Assembly (NCBI GenBank): GCA_963930185.1
Contig: CAWVLT010000025.1
Coordinates: 1 to 64,000 of the forward strand
Reading direction: 5' to 3'
Origin: JAGZEG01 sp963930185
GTDB lineage: Bacteria; Actinomycetota; Coriobacteriia; Coriobacteriales; UMGS124
Length of the DNA: 64,000 nucleotides
In this document: piece after piece, positions 42,941 through 52,208 of the stretch
Layout: each line of letters opens with the position of its first letter
Numbering within the stretch: the stretch's first letter is position 1
The notes under the pieces: model-generated
What the model was told of the DNA's origin: nothing
Database searches by the model: none
What the model saw: the letters and a program-made list of their open reading frames with translations, nothing else
Made by a program: the position numbers and the translations under genes

Positions 42941-43045
42941 GTTCCAAAGTCCGGTTTCTTTCCAGAATAGAACACCCCATTCTACCTGCAATTTTGTTGC
43001 ATTTTCGCAGGTAGAATGGGGTGGAAAGTTTTCGGGGTTTGGAAC
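42941..43045. repeat. 105-bp imperfect palindrome between convergent genes
   Basis: CACCCCATTCTACCTGC pairs perfectly over 17 bases with GCAGGTAGAATGGGGTG around an AT-rich loop. Outside it TTTCC/GGAAA and GTTCCAAA/TTTGGAAC are also inverted. It may serve as a bidirectional terminator or be a mobile palindromic repeat. Confidence 0.65.
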
Positions 43046-43111
43046 GAGTCACTCGCCGCCGGGACGCCCTCTCTGCAGCCAGCGCGGGTGCGAACGCAGG
43101 CCCGGCGCCCG

Positions 43112-44389
43112 CTACTCCGAGACGGCGTCGAGCGCCTGGGCAAGGTCGGCGATGATGTCGTCAGCGCTCTCAAGACCGCAGGACAGGCGCACCATGCCCG
43201 GGTCGATACCGCAGGCCACAAGCTGCTCGTCGGTGAGCTGGCGGTGCGTGGAGCTGGCCGGATGCAGCACGCAGGTGCAGATGTCGGCCACGTGCACCTC
43301 GATGCGCGCCAGCTTGAGGCTGTCCATGAACTTGACGGCGTTGTCACGACCGCCGGCGATCTCCAGCGAGATCACGCCCGCGCATCCCTTGGGAAGGTAC
43401 TTCTGCTGCAGCTCGTGGTAGGGGTCGCCGGGCAGGCCGGGGTAGTTGACCTTGGCGATCTCGGGACGGGTCGCCAGATACTCGGCCACCTTCTGGCCGT
43501 TGGCGCACACGCGGTCCATGCGCACCGGCAGCGTCTCCAGGCCCATGTTGAGCAGGAAGGCCGTCATGGCAGCCGGGTAGCAGCCCAGGTCGCGCATGAG
43601 CTGCACGCGCGCCTTGGTGATGTAGGCCGCGCGACCAAACTGCTTGGTGTACACGGTGCCGTGGTAGCTGGGGTCGGGCGTGGTGAGGCCCGGGAAGCGC
43701 TCGGCGTTGGCCTCCCAGTCAAACGTGCCACCGTCAATGATGACGCCACCCACCGTCTGGGCATGGCCGTCGAGGTACTTGGTGGTGGAGTGGACCACCA
43801 CGTCGGCCCCCCACTCGATGGGACGCATGAGAAAGGGCGTGGCAAAGGTGTTGTCCACGACGAGCGGCACGCCGTGGGCGTGGGCCACGCGGGCGAACTT
43901 CTCCACGTCAAGCACGTTCATGGCCGGGTTGGCCATGGTCTCGCCGAACAGCGCCTTGGTGTTGGGACGGAAGGCGGCGGCGATCTCCTCCTCCGACGCG
44001 TCAGGGTCGACGTAGGTCACCTCGACGCCGAACTTCTTGAACGTGATGGAGAACAGGTTGACCGTGCCGCCGTAGATGGTGGCCGAGCTCACCACGTGGT
44101 CACCCGCCTCGAGGATGTTGAGCAGCGAGATGAACGTGGCGCTCTGGCCGCTGGTGGTGCACAGCGCGCCCACGCCGCCCTCGAGCGCAGCGATCTTCTC
44201 CTCCACGAAGGCAACCGTAGGGTTGGAGATGCGCGAGTACATGTGGCCGTCGACGGTGAGGTCGAACAGGCCGGCCACCGAGTCGGTGGAGTCGTACTTG
44301 TACGTGGTGCTCTGGTAGATGGGCAGGGCACAGGGCTCGCCGTTGCCGGGCTGGTAGCCGGCGTGCAGGCAGGCGGTCTCGAAGTCCAT
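43112..44389 (-). CDS. metY: O-acetylhomoserine sulfhydrylase (PLP enzyme)
   Basis: 425 residues, of the length and pattern of the Cys/Met metabolism PLP family. SGQSATF binds the cofactor phosphate, VVDNTFATP is conserved and the Lys of HSTTKYLDG forms the Schiff base. The long form with a CVLHPASSTHRQL insert is typical of O-acetylhomoserine aminocarboxypropyltransferase, which makes homocysteine from O-acetylhomoserine and sulfide. Start: ATG 44389, with AAAGGA about 11 bases upstream; ATG 44401 is also possible. It is a single gene and no T-box or SAM riboswitch was seen upstream. Confidence 0.9.
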   Translation of the reverse strand: MDFETACLHAGYQPGNGEPCALPIYQSTTYKYDSTDSVAGLFDLTVDGHMYSRISNPTVAFVEEKIAALEGGVGALCTTSGQSATFISLLNILEAGDHVVSSATIYGGTVNLFSITFKKFGVEVTYVDPDASEEEIAAAFRPNTKALFGETMANPAMNVLDVEKFARVAHAHGVPLVVDNTFATPFLMRPIEWGADVVVHSTTKYLDGHAQTVGGVIIDGGTFDWEANAERFPGLTTPDPSYHGTVYTKQFGRAAYITKARVQLMRDLGCYPAAMTAFLLNMGLETLPVRMDRVCANGQKVAEYLATRPEIAKVNYPGLPGDPYHELQQKYLPKGCAGVISLEIAGGRDNAVKFMDSLKLARIEVHVADICTCVLHPASSTHRQLTDEQLVACGIDPGMVRLSCGLESADDIIADLAQALDAVSE

Positions 44390-44640
44390 GGCGTTGGTCA
44401 TCCTTTCGACATGATGGCGAGACGCCGACACGATGACGGGCCGGTCGACACTCGCGGAAGAAAGTCACGCGTGCCACTTTACCGCACGCTGTGATTCCAG
44501 CAGGTTACGACGAGAACACTAGGCAAACGTGCACAATGTTGGAAAGGTCCGCCCCGGCGCACCGCGCAGGCGGGCAATCTCCGGCGCTGGCCGACCAGCC
44601 GCCCGTGTCCCGCGCCTGACAGGGATCTGGTGGGTACACT

Positions 44641-44657
44641 TTGTCATACGCTGACAA
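44641..44657. promoter_or_regulatory. Short dyad before the YARHG gene
   Basis: TTGTCA-TACGC-TGACAA ends just before the ribosome site of the gene at 44674. It could be an operator or a small leader hairpin. Confidence 0.3.
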
Positions 44658-44673
44658 CCACAAGGAGGCTGCT

Positions 44674-45855
44674 ATGTTCATCACACGCACCGCGCCCGCA
44701 CGCGCACTCGTCACCGCCCTGCTCGCCGCATGCCTCGCACTCGCCGCAGGCGCCATCGCCACCCCCGCCCAGCAGGCACAGGCGGCCAGCAGCGACTTCG
44801 TGTTCCCGCGCAGCTCCTACGAGCTGCTCACCTACAACGACCTCTACGGCCTGTCCTCCCATGACCTGTACGTCGCACGCAACGAGATATTCGCCCGGCA
44901 CGGATACATCTTCGTGAACGACGACCTGCGCGCGCGGTTCTCGGGCATGCCGTGGTACACCCCGCTCTACACAGAGGAGCAGTTCAGCTGGGATTTGCTC
45001 AACGAAGTGGAGCAGAGCAACATCGCGCTCATCCAGCAGCGCGAGGCCGAGCTCGCCGGGCAAGCCGCCCCATACGACTACGTGTTCCCCACAAGCTCCT
45101 ACCAACTGCTCTCGCAGGCCGACCTACAGCGCTGCACCGCCTACCAGCTCTACCTGGCGCGCAACGAGATATTCGCGCGGCACGGCTACATCTTCGAGAA
45201 CGCCGACCTTCAGACATACTTCGGTAGCAAGTCATGGTATCAGCCCCGCTACACCGCGGCCGAGTTCGTGTGGGAGTGGCTAAGCTCCATCGAGATGAAG
45301 AACATCGCCCTGATCCAGCAGCGCGAGGAGCTGCTGGCGAGCGCCGCGCCCAACGTGAGCGTCTCGGTCACCACCACGAGTCGCGTCGTCACCGACTACT
45401 TCACCTTTGACCTGCCGCAGTACTGGCTGGGATACGTGGACGTGACCTCGGGCGTCGGCGCAAACGGATACCCCGTCGTCAACGTGACGTACAAGGGATG
45501 CCCCGACATGGTTCTCGTGAGCTTTGACGTGGTGAATTCGAGCGACCCCCTCAACGGCGGGGACATCGGCGGCGGGCTCATCGGCTACTGGGACAACGGC
45601 CGGGGTCAGCGCATCGAGATGTGGTGCCGCAACTTCATCTACGCCACGCAGTGCGAGTACCTGTACGGGCAGGGATCCTCCGGCAGCCCCTATCCCAACG
45701 AGTTTGTCGAGGCGGCCCTGGTTGACCTGAGCACGGGCGGCGCCTGGACGGTCGAGGGCGTGCGCAGCATGGCGACGGCGGGCGAATATGGCATCGTCAA
45801 CGACGGGTACACCTTCTATGACGGCGTCATCGCCCCCACGGTGATGGTGCTGTAG
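44674..45855 (+). CDS. Exported protein with two YARHG domains
   Basis: 393 residues. A Sec signal peptide (positions 1 to about 37, ending AQA) is followed by two YARHG domains. Each contains ARNEIFARHGYIF and ends in a conserved Trp-Tyr pair, near residues 45-130 and 138-222. The C-terminal 160 residues are a beta-rich region (FTFDLPQYWLGYVDVTSG) of a kind often found after YARHG repeats. YARHG domains are extracellular and thought to bind cell wall or other ligands; no enzyme activity is known. AAGGAGG precedes ATG 44674. It is a single gene. Confidence 0.85.
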   Translation: MFITRTAPARALVTALLAACLALAAGAIATPAQQAQAASSDFVFPRSSYELLTYNDLYGLSSHDLYVARNEIFARHGYIFVNDDLRARFSGMPWYTPLYTEEQFSWDLLNEVEQSNIALIQQREAELAGQAAPYDYVFPTSSYQLLSQADLQRCTAYQLYLARNEIFARHGYIFENADLQTYFGSKSWYQPRYTAAEFVWEWLSSIEMKNIALIQQREELLASAAPNVSVSVTTTSRVVTDYFTFDLPQYWLGYVDVTSGVGANGYPVVNVTYKGCPDMVLVSFDVVNSSDPLNGGDIGGGLIGYWDNGRGQRIEMWCRNFIYATQCEYLYGQGSSGSPYPNEFVEAALVDLSTGGAWTVEGVRSMATAGEYGIVNDGYTFYDGVIAPTVMVL

Positions 45856-45968
45856 CGGCAACGGCGCAGAATCGCATGTGCCATGTGGTCCACGCACGAC
45901 GCGCGACTGCCAGCACCACCGATTTACCAAAGAGACAGGAATTTACTAAGGAGATAGGGAGACAGACC

Positions 45969-46694
45969 ATGGCCGACCTCGATCTTTCCAACGTCCGCGT
46001 ACTCACCCACAGCGCCGTGCGCATCGAGGCGCACGACGGCACGGCGATCTACTTTGACCCGTTCCAGCTGGCCGAGGAGCCGCATGACGCCAGCGTGGCG
46101 CTCATCACCCACGACCACTACGACCACTTCTCACCCGAGGACGTGGCCAAGGTCGCAAACGAGCGGACTGTCTTCGTCGCACCCGCGACCTGCGCCGAGG
46201 GTGTACGCGACAAGCTCGGCCTCGGCGAGGGACGCGTCATCGCCGCCAGGCCCGGTGAGCGTCTCGACGTCGCGCTCCCCGCGCTTCCCGCAGCCGGCGG
46301 CAACGCTGGTGCCCCCGCCACCCTGGCCGTCGAGGCCGTGCCCGCCTACAACGTGCAGCCTGATCGCCTGAACTTCCACCCCCAGGCCAACGAGTGGCTG
46401 GGCTACGTGGTTGCGGTCGGCGACGTACGCTACTACGTGTGCGGGGACACCGACCAGAACCCCGACAACGAGCACGTTGCCTGCGACGTCGCCATCGTCC
46501 CCATCGGCGGCACCTACACCATGGACGCGGCACAGGCCGCTGCGTTCGTGAACGCGCTGCGCCCCCGGGCCGCCGTGCCCACGCACTACGGGACCGCCGT
46601 GGGCCCCAAGGACGCAGTGGATGCGTTCGTCCCGCTGGTGGATGACGCCATCCAGGTTGCCGTGAAGATGGAGTGGCCGAAGGTCACCGGGTAG
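45969..46694 (+). CDS. Metallo-beta-lactamase-fold hydrolase (UlaG-like)
   Basis: 241 residues. The zinc-binding motif THDHYDH (His48, His50, Asp52, His53) comes early, a later CGDTD Asp and a C-terminal THYG His complete the site. The family is the broad UPF0173/UlaG-like group of metal-dependent hydrolases, whose natural substrates are mostly unknown. ATG 45969 is preceded by GGGAGA and AAGGAG. No signal peptide. It ends five bases before the convergent HipA-like gene, so there is no room for a separate terminator. Confidence 0.8.
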   Translation: MADLDLSNVRVLTHSAVRIEAHDGTAIYFDPFQLAEEPHDASVALITHDHYDHFSPEDVAKVANERTVFVAPATCAEGVRDKLGLGEGRVIAARPGERLDVALPALPAAGGNAGAPATLAVEAVPAYNVQPDRLNFHPQANEWLGYVVAVGDVRYYVCGDTDQNPDNEHVACDVAIVPIGGTYTMDAAQAAAFVNALRPRAAVPTHYGTAVGPKDAVDAFVPLVDDAIQVAVKMEWPKVTG

Positions 46695-46698
46695 CCGC

Positions 46699-47907
46699 TC
46701 ATCCCATCGCGCGCATGCGCTCCAGATGGGCGCACACGAGCTGGATCTGAGAGGTGATCCCCTGGCTAATCTGCTCAAGCCGCGCCGGCGAGATGAGCTC
46801 GTTACGAGCAAGAATATCCAGGGCCTCCTCTCGCCATCCATCAAGGGAGCTCAGGTCGAGCCATGCGCAATCGTCGAACAACCTGAGCTGTCGGGCCGCG
46901 TCCATCGACGCGCCCGACCTCGCGAGAAACGGGCGGGTCTCGTAGTCATAGTCACTGGGATAGCGCAGACGACGCGCCCGACACCAAAAGCCCGCCCCCG
47001 AGTCAAAGATGGGGGCAAATCTCGTATACTTCAGTGTGCGCGAGTCACGAATAACGCCGAAGTTACGGAAATGCCGGTCGGGATTTGCGACAAGCACGTC
47101 GGTCACAAACACCTTGGAGAGCTCGGCGCGTGCATCCGCAAGCCCCAAACCATCGAGCACTGTCAGCAGGCGAGGCAGCGTGGCAACGTCGGCGTCTCTG
47201 CGATACCGGTAGAGCAGGTCCCACGCAGTCACGAGCTCCTCATCTCCGACAAGCATGTTGGGGCAGCGGCAGTACGTCTCACCATCCCCATCGATCAGCT
47301 CGTATGGGACGTACTCGCCAGGCCGCAGCACCCGGCGATACAGTGAGGTGGCAGCGACCTCGTTGAACGGTTCCTGCGCGAACAGCGACGAGCCGCCCTT
47401 CACCAGATAGCGAGTCCCGTTCTCAATGACCCACTTCTTCTTCAGGTCACCGGCAACGCTTGAGCTCGGAGACCTCAGGTCAACGTCGCCTCGAGGAGAA
47501 TGCCCCTCGAGCGTCACGTACCCCAGGTCGTCCGAGAAGTCGTTCTCGAAGAAGTTGACGTCGCCCCAGCTTACGTCGCTTCCCCGCTCGCGAACCCAGT
47601 ATCGGTCGGAGAGGGTCATGCCCAGGCACTTTTCCGCAAGTTCGGCCGAACAGGAGACGCGCAGATCCTGAAGTATCTGGTCAAATCTCTCACGCGACGA
47701 CGGAATGGAGCGAGTGCCCCACCAGTACGCAAGGTTCTCGACAGCGATCTTCCCGTCCCGGTCAAACAGGATGGGAGGCGCGTACTCCGGGTTCTCAAGC
47801 CCGCCAAGTGCAACAGGCTGATGGATATCGAGGGCGTACTCAAACGACAGCACCAACACGTTGCCATTGAGCAGCTCGTATGTCACGCTGCCAGATAAGC
47901 CCCCCAC
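46699..47907 (-). CDS. HipA-like kinase domain protein
   Basis: 402 residues. The first 150 residues form an N-terminal region (LSDRYWVRERGSDVSWGDVNFFENDFSDD). The second half has the features of a HipA-type protein kinase: WVIENGTRYLVKGG with a candidate ATP-binding Lys, FNEVAAT, the catalytic VTDVLVANPDRHFRNFG and metal-binding IFDSGAGFW. HipA kinases act as toxins by phosphorylating translation factors. No HipB-type antitoxin gene adjoins it, as in the solitary HipA-like proteins of Firmicutes and Actinobacteria. GTG 47907 is chosen for the AGGAGG six bases upstream. Confidence 0.7.
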   Translation of the reverse strand: MGGLSGSVTYELLNGNVLVLSFEYALDIHQPVALGGLENPEYAPPILFDRDGKIAVENLAYWWGTRSIPSSRERFDQILQDLRVSCSAELAEKCLGMTLSDRYWVRERGSDVSWGDVNFFENDFSDDLGYVTLEGHSPRGDVDLRSPSSSVAGDLKKKWVIENGTRYLVKGGSSLFAQEPFNEVAATSLYRRVLRPGEYVPYELIDGDGETYCRCPNMLVGDEELVTAWDLLYRYRRDADVATLPRLLTVLDGLGLADARAELSKVFVTDVLVANPDRHFRNFGVIRDSRTLKYTRFAPIFDSGAGFWCRARRLRYPSDYDYETRPFLARSGASMDAARQLRLFDDCAWLDLSSLDGWREEALDILARNELISPARLEQISQGITSQIQLVCAHLERMRAMG

Positions 47908-48025
47908 ATTCCACCTCCTCTGCGAAAGCCCGCCCACATTCGGCACGCCGGAGCCTCGCCAAAGGCGCCCACGCTCACCAGACAGCATACCAGACAAACC
48001 CTGCCGACGGCCACAAGCCAACCTG

Positions 48026-49090
48026 CTAGCGGTTCTCGATGCTGCCGATGTTCTTGAGCTCGATGGAGATGTGACCGTCGGGTTCGGTGAAGAACTGGAT
48101 GAAGTCGGTGTTGGTGCTGTACTCCGAGGGGAAGGTTATCTCGATGCCCGTGTCGGTGCGGATGCGGTGGCTCTTGGCCATGCGCGTGGCCACCGAGCGC
48201 TTCACCGGCACACGCTCGGGCAGCTCCTCGCGGCTGAGCTCCTCAACATAGCGCTCGCGAGCGGCGGGCAGATCCTCGAACACCTCGTCGGCCATATCCC
48301 AGGGCAGAAGCTCCTCCGACTCGCTCACGTTCTCGGCAACGTAGGCCTTGGCCTTGGAGAGGGCAACCGCCGTGTTGGAGCCATACTCCTGGGCGACCTC
48401 CTCCACGATGCGCGTCACCGTGTCGAGCACCTCGCGCGTGGAGGCCTGCGTGGAGCACTGGAGCAGGGCGTCGGGGATGACCATCTCTTCCGACCCGGCA
48501 ATGAGGCGCGGCTTGTCGTTGAAGTCCACCCCGAAGGTGCGGCCGTTGATGAGGGCGTAGGTATCCACCTTCTGCGTGGGATTGGGCAGCATCGCGTCAT
48601 GACGCACGATGTCGGCGAAGGCACTTTCGCCCACGTCGCACACGTCGTGCATGAACGACTGCTTGCGCGGTAGCAGAAGCAGGGCAAAGCAGCGGTCGCC
48701 ACGCCCCTCGAAGGCGGCCTCCGCAGCATCGGCGTCATCGGAGGCCACGGCCGCCTCGTGGTCGGCGTCCGCCTCGTAGTCGACGACGAGCAGATCCGCC
48801 TGCTCGACGGGATCGGCCTTGCGCAGCTCGCCGTAGAGGAACTCGGCGATCTGGATGGACAGGTCCACAAATCCGCGCTCATCGGCGAAGTAGCGCCCGA
48901 GCTCGGCCGCGAACTGGCTGTCGGGAGAAAACTCGCCATGCTTGTTGTCGGCGCTGCCGCTCGCCTTGCGCACATGCCGCTGCACGTACGACTTGACCGC
49001 CCTCACGGAGAGGTCAAGCTCACGGCGCGAGTAGACGCTCTCGCCCGACTCAAAGTCAAAGACGTGCAGGATGGCATGGTTGAGGTTCAC
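48026..49090 (-). CDS. Nucleoid-associated protein (YejK/NdpA family)
   Basis: 354 residues matching the NA37/YejK family: an N-terminal NHAILHVFDF, a central ALLLLPRKQSFMHDV, NPTQKVDTYALINGRTF, then helices and a C-terminal ITFPSEYS. Family members bind the nucleoid; some are found in defence or mobile contexts. The start is GTG 49090 with AAAGG eight bases upstream. An acidic insertion (ASDDADAAEAAFEG) lies near residue 115. It is monocistronic. Confidence 0.8.
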   Translation of the reverse strand: MNLNHAILHVFDFESGESVYSRRELDLSVRAVKSYVQRHVRKASGSADNKHGEFSPDSQFAAELGRYFADERGFVDLSIQIAEFLYGELRKADPVEQADLLVVDYEADADHEAAVASDDADAAEAAFEGRGDRCFALLLLPRKQSFMHDVCDVGESAFADIVRHDAMLPNPTQKVDTYALINGRTFGVDFNDKPRLIAGSEEMVIPDALLQCSTQASTREVLDTVTRIVEEVAQEYGSNTAVALSKAKAYVAENVSESEELLPWDMADEVFEDLPAARERYVEELSREELPERVPVKRSVATRMAKSHRIRTDTGIEITFPSEYSTNTDFIQFFTEPDGHISIELKNIGSIENR

Positions 49091-49256
49091 GTGAAAGCCT
49101 TTCTTTCAAGCGCTGCCGAGCCTGTCCGGCAGCTTGCCAGGCGGCGCAGATGCATGTGTCAATGGTAATGATTGCGCACCAGCTTTGCCAGATGAGGCGT
49201 GGCCTTCCTCCATTTCAGCAGCCAACGGAGTCTGACCACCTCCATCACCAAAGCCA

Positions 49257-49284
49257 AAATAATCTCCGCTTCTGGAGATTATTT
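49257..49284. terminator. AT-rich hairpin in the yejK-asd interval
   Basis: AAATAATCTCC-GCTTCT-GGAGATTATTT, an 11-bp perfect stem. It lies in the 374-base gap 49091-49464, which otherwise holds only the asd terminator. Confidence 0.4.
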
Positions 49285-49365
49285 CGAAACTCGACGCGAC
49301 CCACCGCTCGCCATGCGCGAGCCCCACAAGGTCATACCAAAAGGCACACCACACAGCCACATCAT

Positions 49366-49402
49366 AAAAAAGCGGCCCGCCGAACTTCCGGCAGGCCGCT
49401 TT
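49366..49402 (-). terminator. Rho-independent terminator of the lysC-asd operon
   Basis: On the minus strand AAAGCGGCCTGCCG pairs with CGGCGGGCCGCTTT, followed by TTT. It lies 63 bases after the asd stop. Confidence 0.85.
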
Positions 49403-49464
49403 GGGCAAGCTATCCGCAGCAGGCGTCTCGAAACCAACCACAGCCGCACTGGCCGCAGCCGCAC

Positions 49465-50499
49465 TTATCCCCGCTCGATGAGCAGCTGGGCGATCATGAC
49501 GGCGTTGAGTGCGGCGCCGCGCAGCAGCTGGTCGGCAACCACCCAAAGCGCCAGGCCGCGACCGTCGGGCACGGTGGGGTCGCGCCGCACGCGCCCCACG
49601 TAGGTCTCGTAGGTGCCGGCCAGAAGCGCGGGCATGGGGTAGGTCAGGGTTGCAGGGTCGTCCATCAGGGTGACGTGCTCGCCAGCAGCCAACGCCGCCT
49701 TGGCCTCCTCCACGTCGACGGAACGGTCGAACTCCAGGTTGATGCTCTCCGAATGGCAGCGCAGCACCGGCACGCGCACGCAGGTAGGCGCCACCCGGAT
49801 CGCGTCGTCACCCATGATCTTCTTGGTCTCCACGACCATCTTCCACTCTTCCTTGGTGGAGCCGTCATCAAGGAAGACGTCGATCTGGGGGATGCAGTTG
49901 AAGGCGATCTGATGGGCGAACGCCTTGGGCTCGAACTGCTCGCCCGCGAGCACCGCCGCGGTCTGGTCGCGCAGCTCGGCCATGCCCTTGGCACCCGCGC
50001 CCGAGGTTGACTGGTAGCTGCTCACCACGATGCGGTCAATATGGCCCAGTTTGCGCAGCGGCTCCAGGGCGACCACCATCTGGATGGTGGTGCAGTTGGG
50101 GTTTGCGATCACGCCCGAGTGCCAGGCCACGTCGGCCGCGTTGACCTCGGGCACGATGAGCGGGACGTCCTCCTCCATCCGGAAGGCGCTCGAGTTGTCG
50201 ATCATCACGGCACCCGCGTCCACCACGGCCTGGCGCATGGCGCGCGACACGCCCGCGCCCGCCGAGAACAGGGCGATGTCCACGCCAGCAAAGCTGTCCT
50301 CCGTCATTTCCTCGACCGTGATCTCGCCATCACGGAAGGGGATGGTCTGGCCGGCGGAGCGCGCCGAGGCAAGGGCACGCACCTCACGCGCAGGCACCTT
50401 GAGGTCCTCGAGGACCTTCAGCATCTCGCGGCCCACGGCACCGGTGGCGCCTGCCACCGCGATGACGGGCTCGGCGGGCATTGGCTTGTTCCACGACAT
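49465..50499 (-). CDS. asd: Aspartate-semialdehyde dehydrogenase
   Basis: 344 residues. The NADP-binding VAGATGAVGREML is at the N terminus, the catalytic Cys lies in NPNCTTIQM near 133, and the His-containing RVPVLRCHSESINLEF follows. It reduces aspartyl phosphate to aspartate semialdehyde, the second step toward lysine, diaminopimelate, methionine and threonine. ATG 50499 is supported by the family start. It is the second gene after lysC, 92 bases downstream, and ends at a clear terminator. Confidence 0.95.
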   Translation of the reverse strand: MSWNKPMPAEPVIAVAGATGAVGREMLKVLEDLKVPAREVRALASARSAGQTIPFRDGEITVEEMTEDSFAGVDIALFSAGAGVSRAMRQAVVDAGAVMIDNSSAFRMEEDVPLIVPEVNAADVAWHSGVIANPNCTTIQMVVALEPLRKLGHIDRIVVSSYQSTSGAGAKGMAELRDQTAAVLAGEQFEPKAFAHQIAFNCIPQIDVFLDDGSTKEEWKMVVETKKIMGDDAIRVAPTCVRVPVLRCHSESINLEFDRSVDVEEAKAALAAGEHVTLMDDPATLTYPMPALLAGTYETYVGRVRRDPTVPDGRGLALWVVADQLLRGAALNAVMIAQLLIERG

Positions 50500-50591
50500 G
50501 GGTATCACGCTGCCTTTCTGTTTGCTGGCCTCTCCTCGCAGGCAATCCCTGGCAACCGGCGCCCTGGCGAGCCGCGTCTGGCAAGCTGAGC

Positions 50592-51869
50592 CTAGCGGAC
50601 GACCTTCACGGTTCCGGCCGGGGCGTCCTCGTCCATGCCGAACGCGGTGTGCAGGGCGCAGACCGCCTCGCTGCACTGGTCGGCGTCCACGACGGTCGAG
50701 ATGCAGATGGGCGACGTCGAGATCATCGAGATGTTGATGTTGTGCTCGGCCAGCGTCTTGAACATCTTGGCCGCCACGCCGGGGTAGCTCTTCATGCCAG
50801 CGCCAACCAGCGAGACCTTGGCGATGTGCGCGTTGACCTCCACGCCCTCGCCCCCGATCTCCCGGCACAGCTCGCCCACAACGTCGCTGATGCGCTCCAC
50901 GTCGTGGATGGGCGTGGTGAACGAGATGTCGGTCAGGCCGTCGTGGCTCACGTCCTGGATGATGATGTCCACGTTGACGCCCAGCTCGCCGAGCCGCCCG
51001 AAGATCGCCGCCGCGATGCCGGCGCGGTCGGGCACGTGGCGCATGGTTATCTTGGCCTCGGACAAGTCGTGCGCGATGCCGCTGATGACAACGCCCTCAG
51101 AGTAGTTGGAATCGGTGCACTCCATGCGATCAGGCGCCTCCTCGATGATGGTTCCCTGCGAATCGGCAAGGAACGACGACTTGGCGTGGATGACCACGCC
51201 GTACTTGCTGGCAAACTCGACGGCGCGCAGCTGCAGCACGCCGGCGCCGTTGGCCGAGAGCTCGAGCATTTCGTCGTACGACAGGCGGTCGAGCCTATGC
51301 GCCTTGGGGCAGATGCGCGGGTCGGCCGTGTACACGCCGTCGACGTCGGAGTAGATCTCGCAGTAGTCGGCGCCCACCGCCGCCGCCAGCGCGACCGCCG
51401 TTGTGTCCGAGCCGCCGCGGCCCAGGGTGGTGATCTCGCCGTCGTCGTTGACGCCCTGGAAGCCGGCGACGATGACGATGTTGCCCTCCTCCAGGTCGCG
51501 ATGCAGGCGATCCATGCCTACGATGCGGTCGATCTTGGCGCTGGTGTGCGTGGGGTCGGTCACGATGCCCACCTGCGCGCCCGTGTGGCTGATGGCCGGG
51601 ACGCCCAGCGCCTGCACCGCCATGGCGAGCACGGCGACCGATACCTGCTCGCCCGTGGAGAGGAGCATGTCCATCTCGCGGGCCGACGGGTTGGGGTTGA
51701 CCGAATGGGCAAGGTCGAGCAGGTGGTCGGTGTTGTCCCCCATGGCGGAGACCACCGCGACGACCTGATTGCCCGCCTTGTGCCTGCGCACCAGACGGGC
51801 GGCTACGTTCTTGATGTGTTCGGGGCTCGCGACCGAGCTTCCCCCGAACTTGGCGACGACCAGGGCCAT
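50592..51869 (-). CDS. lysC: Aspartate kinase
   Basis: 425 residues. The kinase domain begins VVAKFGGSSVAS and includes STGEQVS and GRGGSDTTA. Two C-terminal ACT domains (about 265-420) provide feedback control by lysine or threonine. It phosphorylates aspartate as the first step of the pathway. Start: ATG 51869, with AAGGGA seven bases upstream. Some actinobacterial lysC genes contain an internal start for a small beta subunit; that was not assessed here. It heads the lysC-asd unit. No lysine riboswitch was recognised in the long upstream region. Confidence 0.95.
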   Translation of the reverse strand: MALVVAKFGGSSVASPEHIKNVAARLVRRHKAGNQVVAVVSAMGDNTDHLLDLAHSVNPNPSAREMDMLLSTGEQVSVAVLAMAVQALGVPAISHTGAQVGIVTDPTHTSAKIDRIVGMDRLHRDLEEGNIVIVAGFQGVNDDGEITTLGRGGSDTTAVALAAAVGADYCEIYSDVDGVYTADPRICPKAHRLDRLSYDEMLELSANGAGVLQLRAVEFASKYGVVIHAKSSFLADSQGTIIEEAPDRMECTDSNYSEGVVISGIAHDLSEAKITMRHVPDRAGIAAAIFGRLGELGVNVDIIIQDVSHDGLTDISFTTPIHDVERISDVVGELCREIGGEGVEVNAHIAKVSLVGAGMKSYPGVAAKMFKTLAEHNINISMISTSPICISTVVDADQCSEAVCALHTAFGMDEDAPAGTVKVVR

Positions 51870-52052
51870 GCATGTTCCCTTCGAGAGTCCGTCACAGAGC
51901 TCACGGCAAGCGGGCAAACCGTGATTCTGACAAGTATAGCCATGCAGGTTTCCATTCGTTTGCATAATCTGCCGAAGTCCGAATCGCACAGGCAAGAGGC
52001 ATGGCGAGGGACGTAGACGCAGGCGCACCCGCGCGCACCGCAGCGCCGTGGC
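51870..52052. other. Upstream region of lysC
   Basis: The part of the 803-base gap 51870-52672 nearest lysC. No riboswitch, attenuator or consensus promoter was recognised. The rest of the gap consists of two repeat arrays, described separately. Confidence 0.3.
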
Positions 52053-52208
52053 CTACGCGCTCCCCAGGGACGCCCCCGTGGGCCATCGCATACCCCCGTG
52101 TGGGACGCCGCATGCCACCCTAGGCCTCTGCCACGCCTCCCATAGGCCACCGCACGCCCCCATGGATCGCCACATGCTCCCATGGGTCACCGCACGCCCC
52201 TATGGGCG
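52053..52208. repeat. Degenerate tandem repeats of about 20 bp with CCCATGGG core
   Basis: Seven or eight successive units resembling GCACGCCCCCATGGGCCACC, each with a small palindrome. The units differ at several positions. No gene spans them. Confidence 0.55.

Noticed and set aside
43016..44494. 492-codon open frame antisense to metY
   Set aside because: It lies opposite a clear PLP enzyme and its translation is an Arg/Val/His/Gly-rich shadow.
51870..52052. Lysine riboswitch upstream of lysC
   Set aside because: The conserved blocks of the lysine aptamer were not found in the region before lysC.
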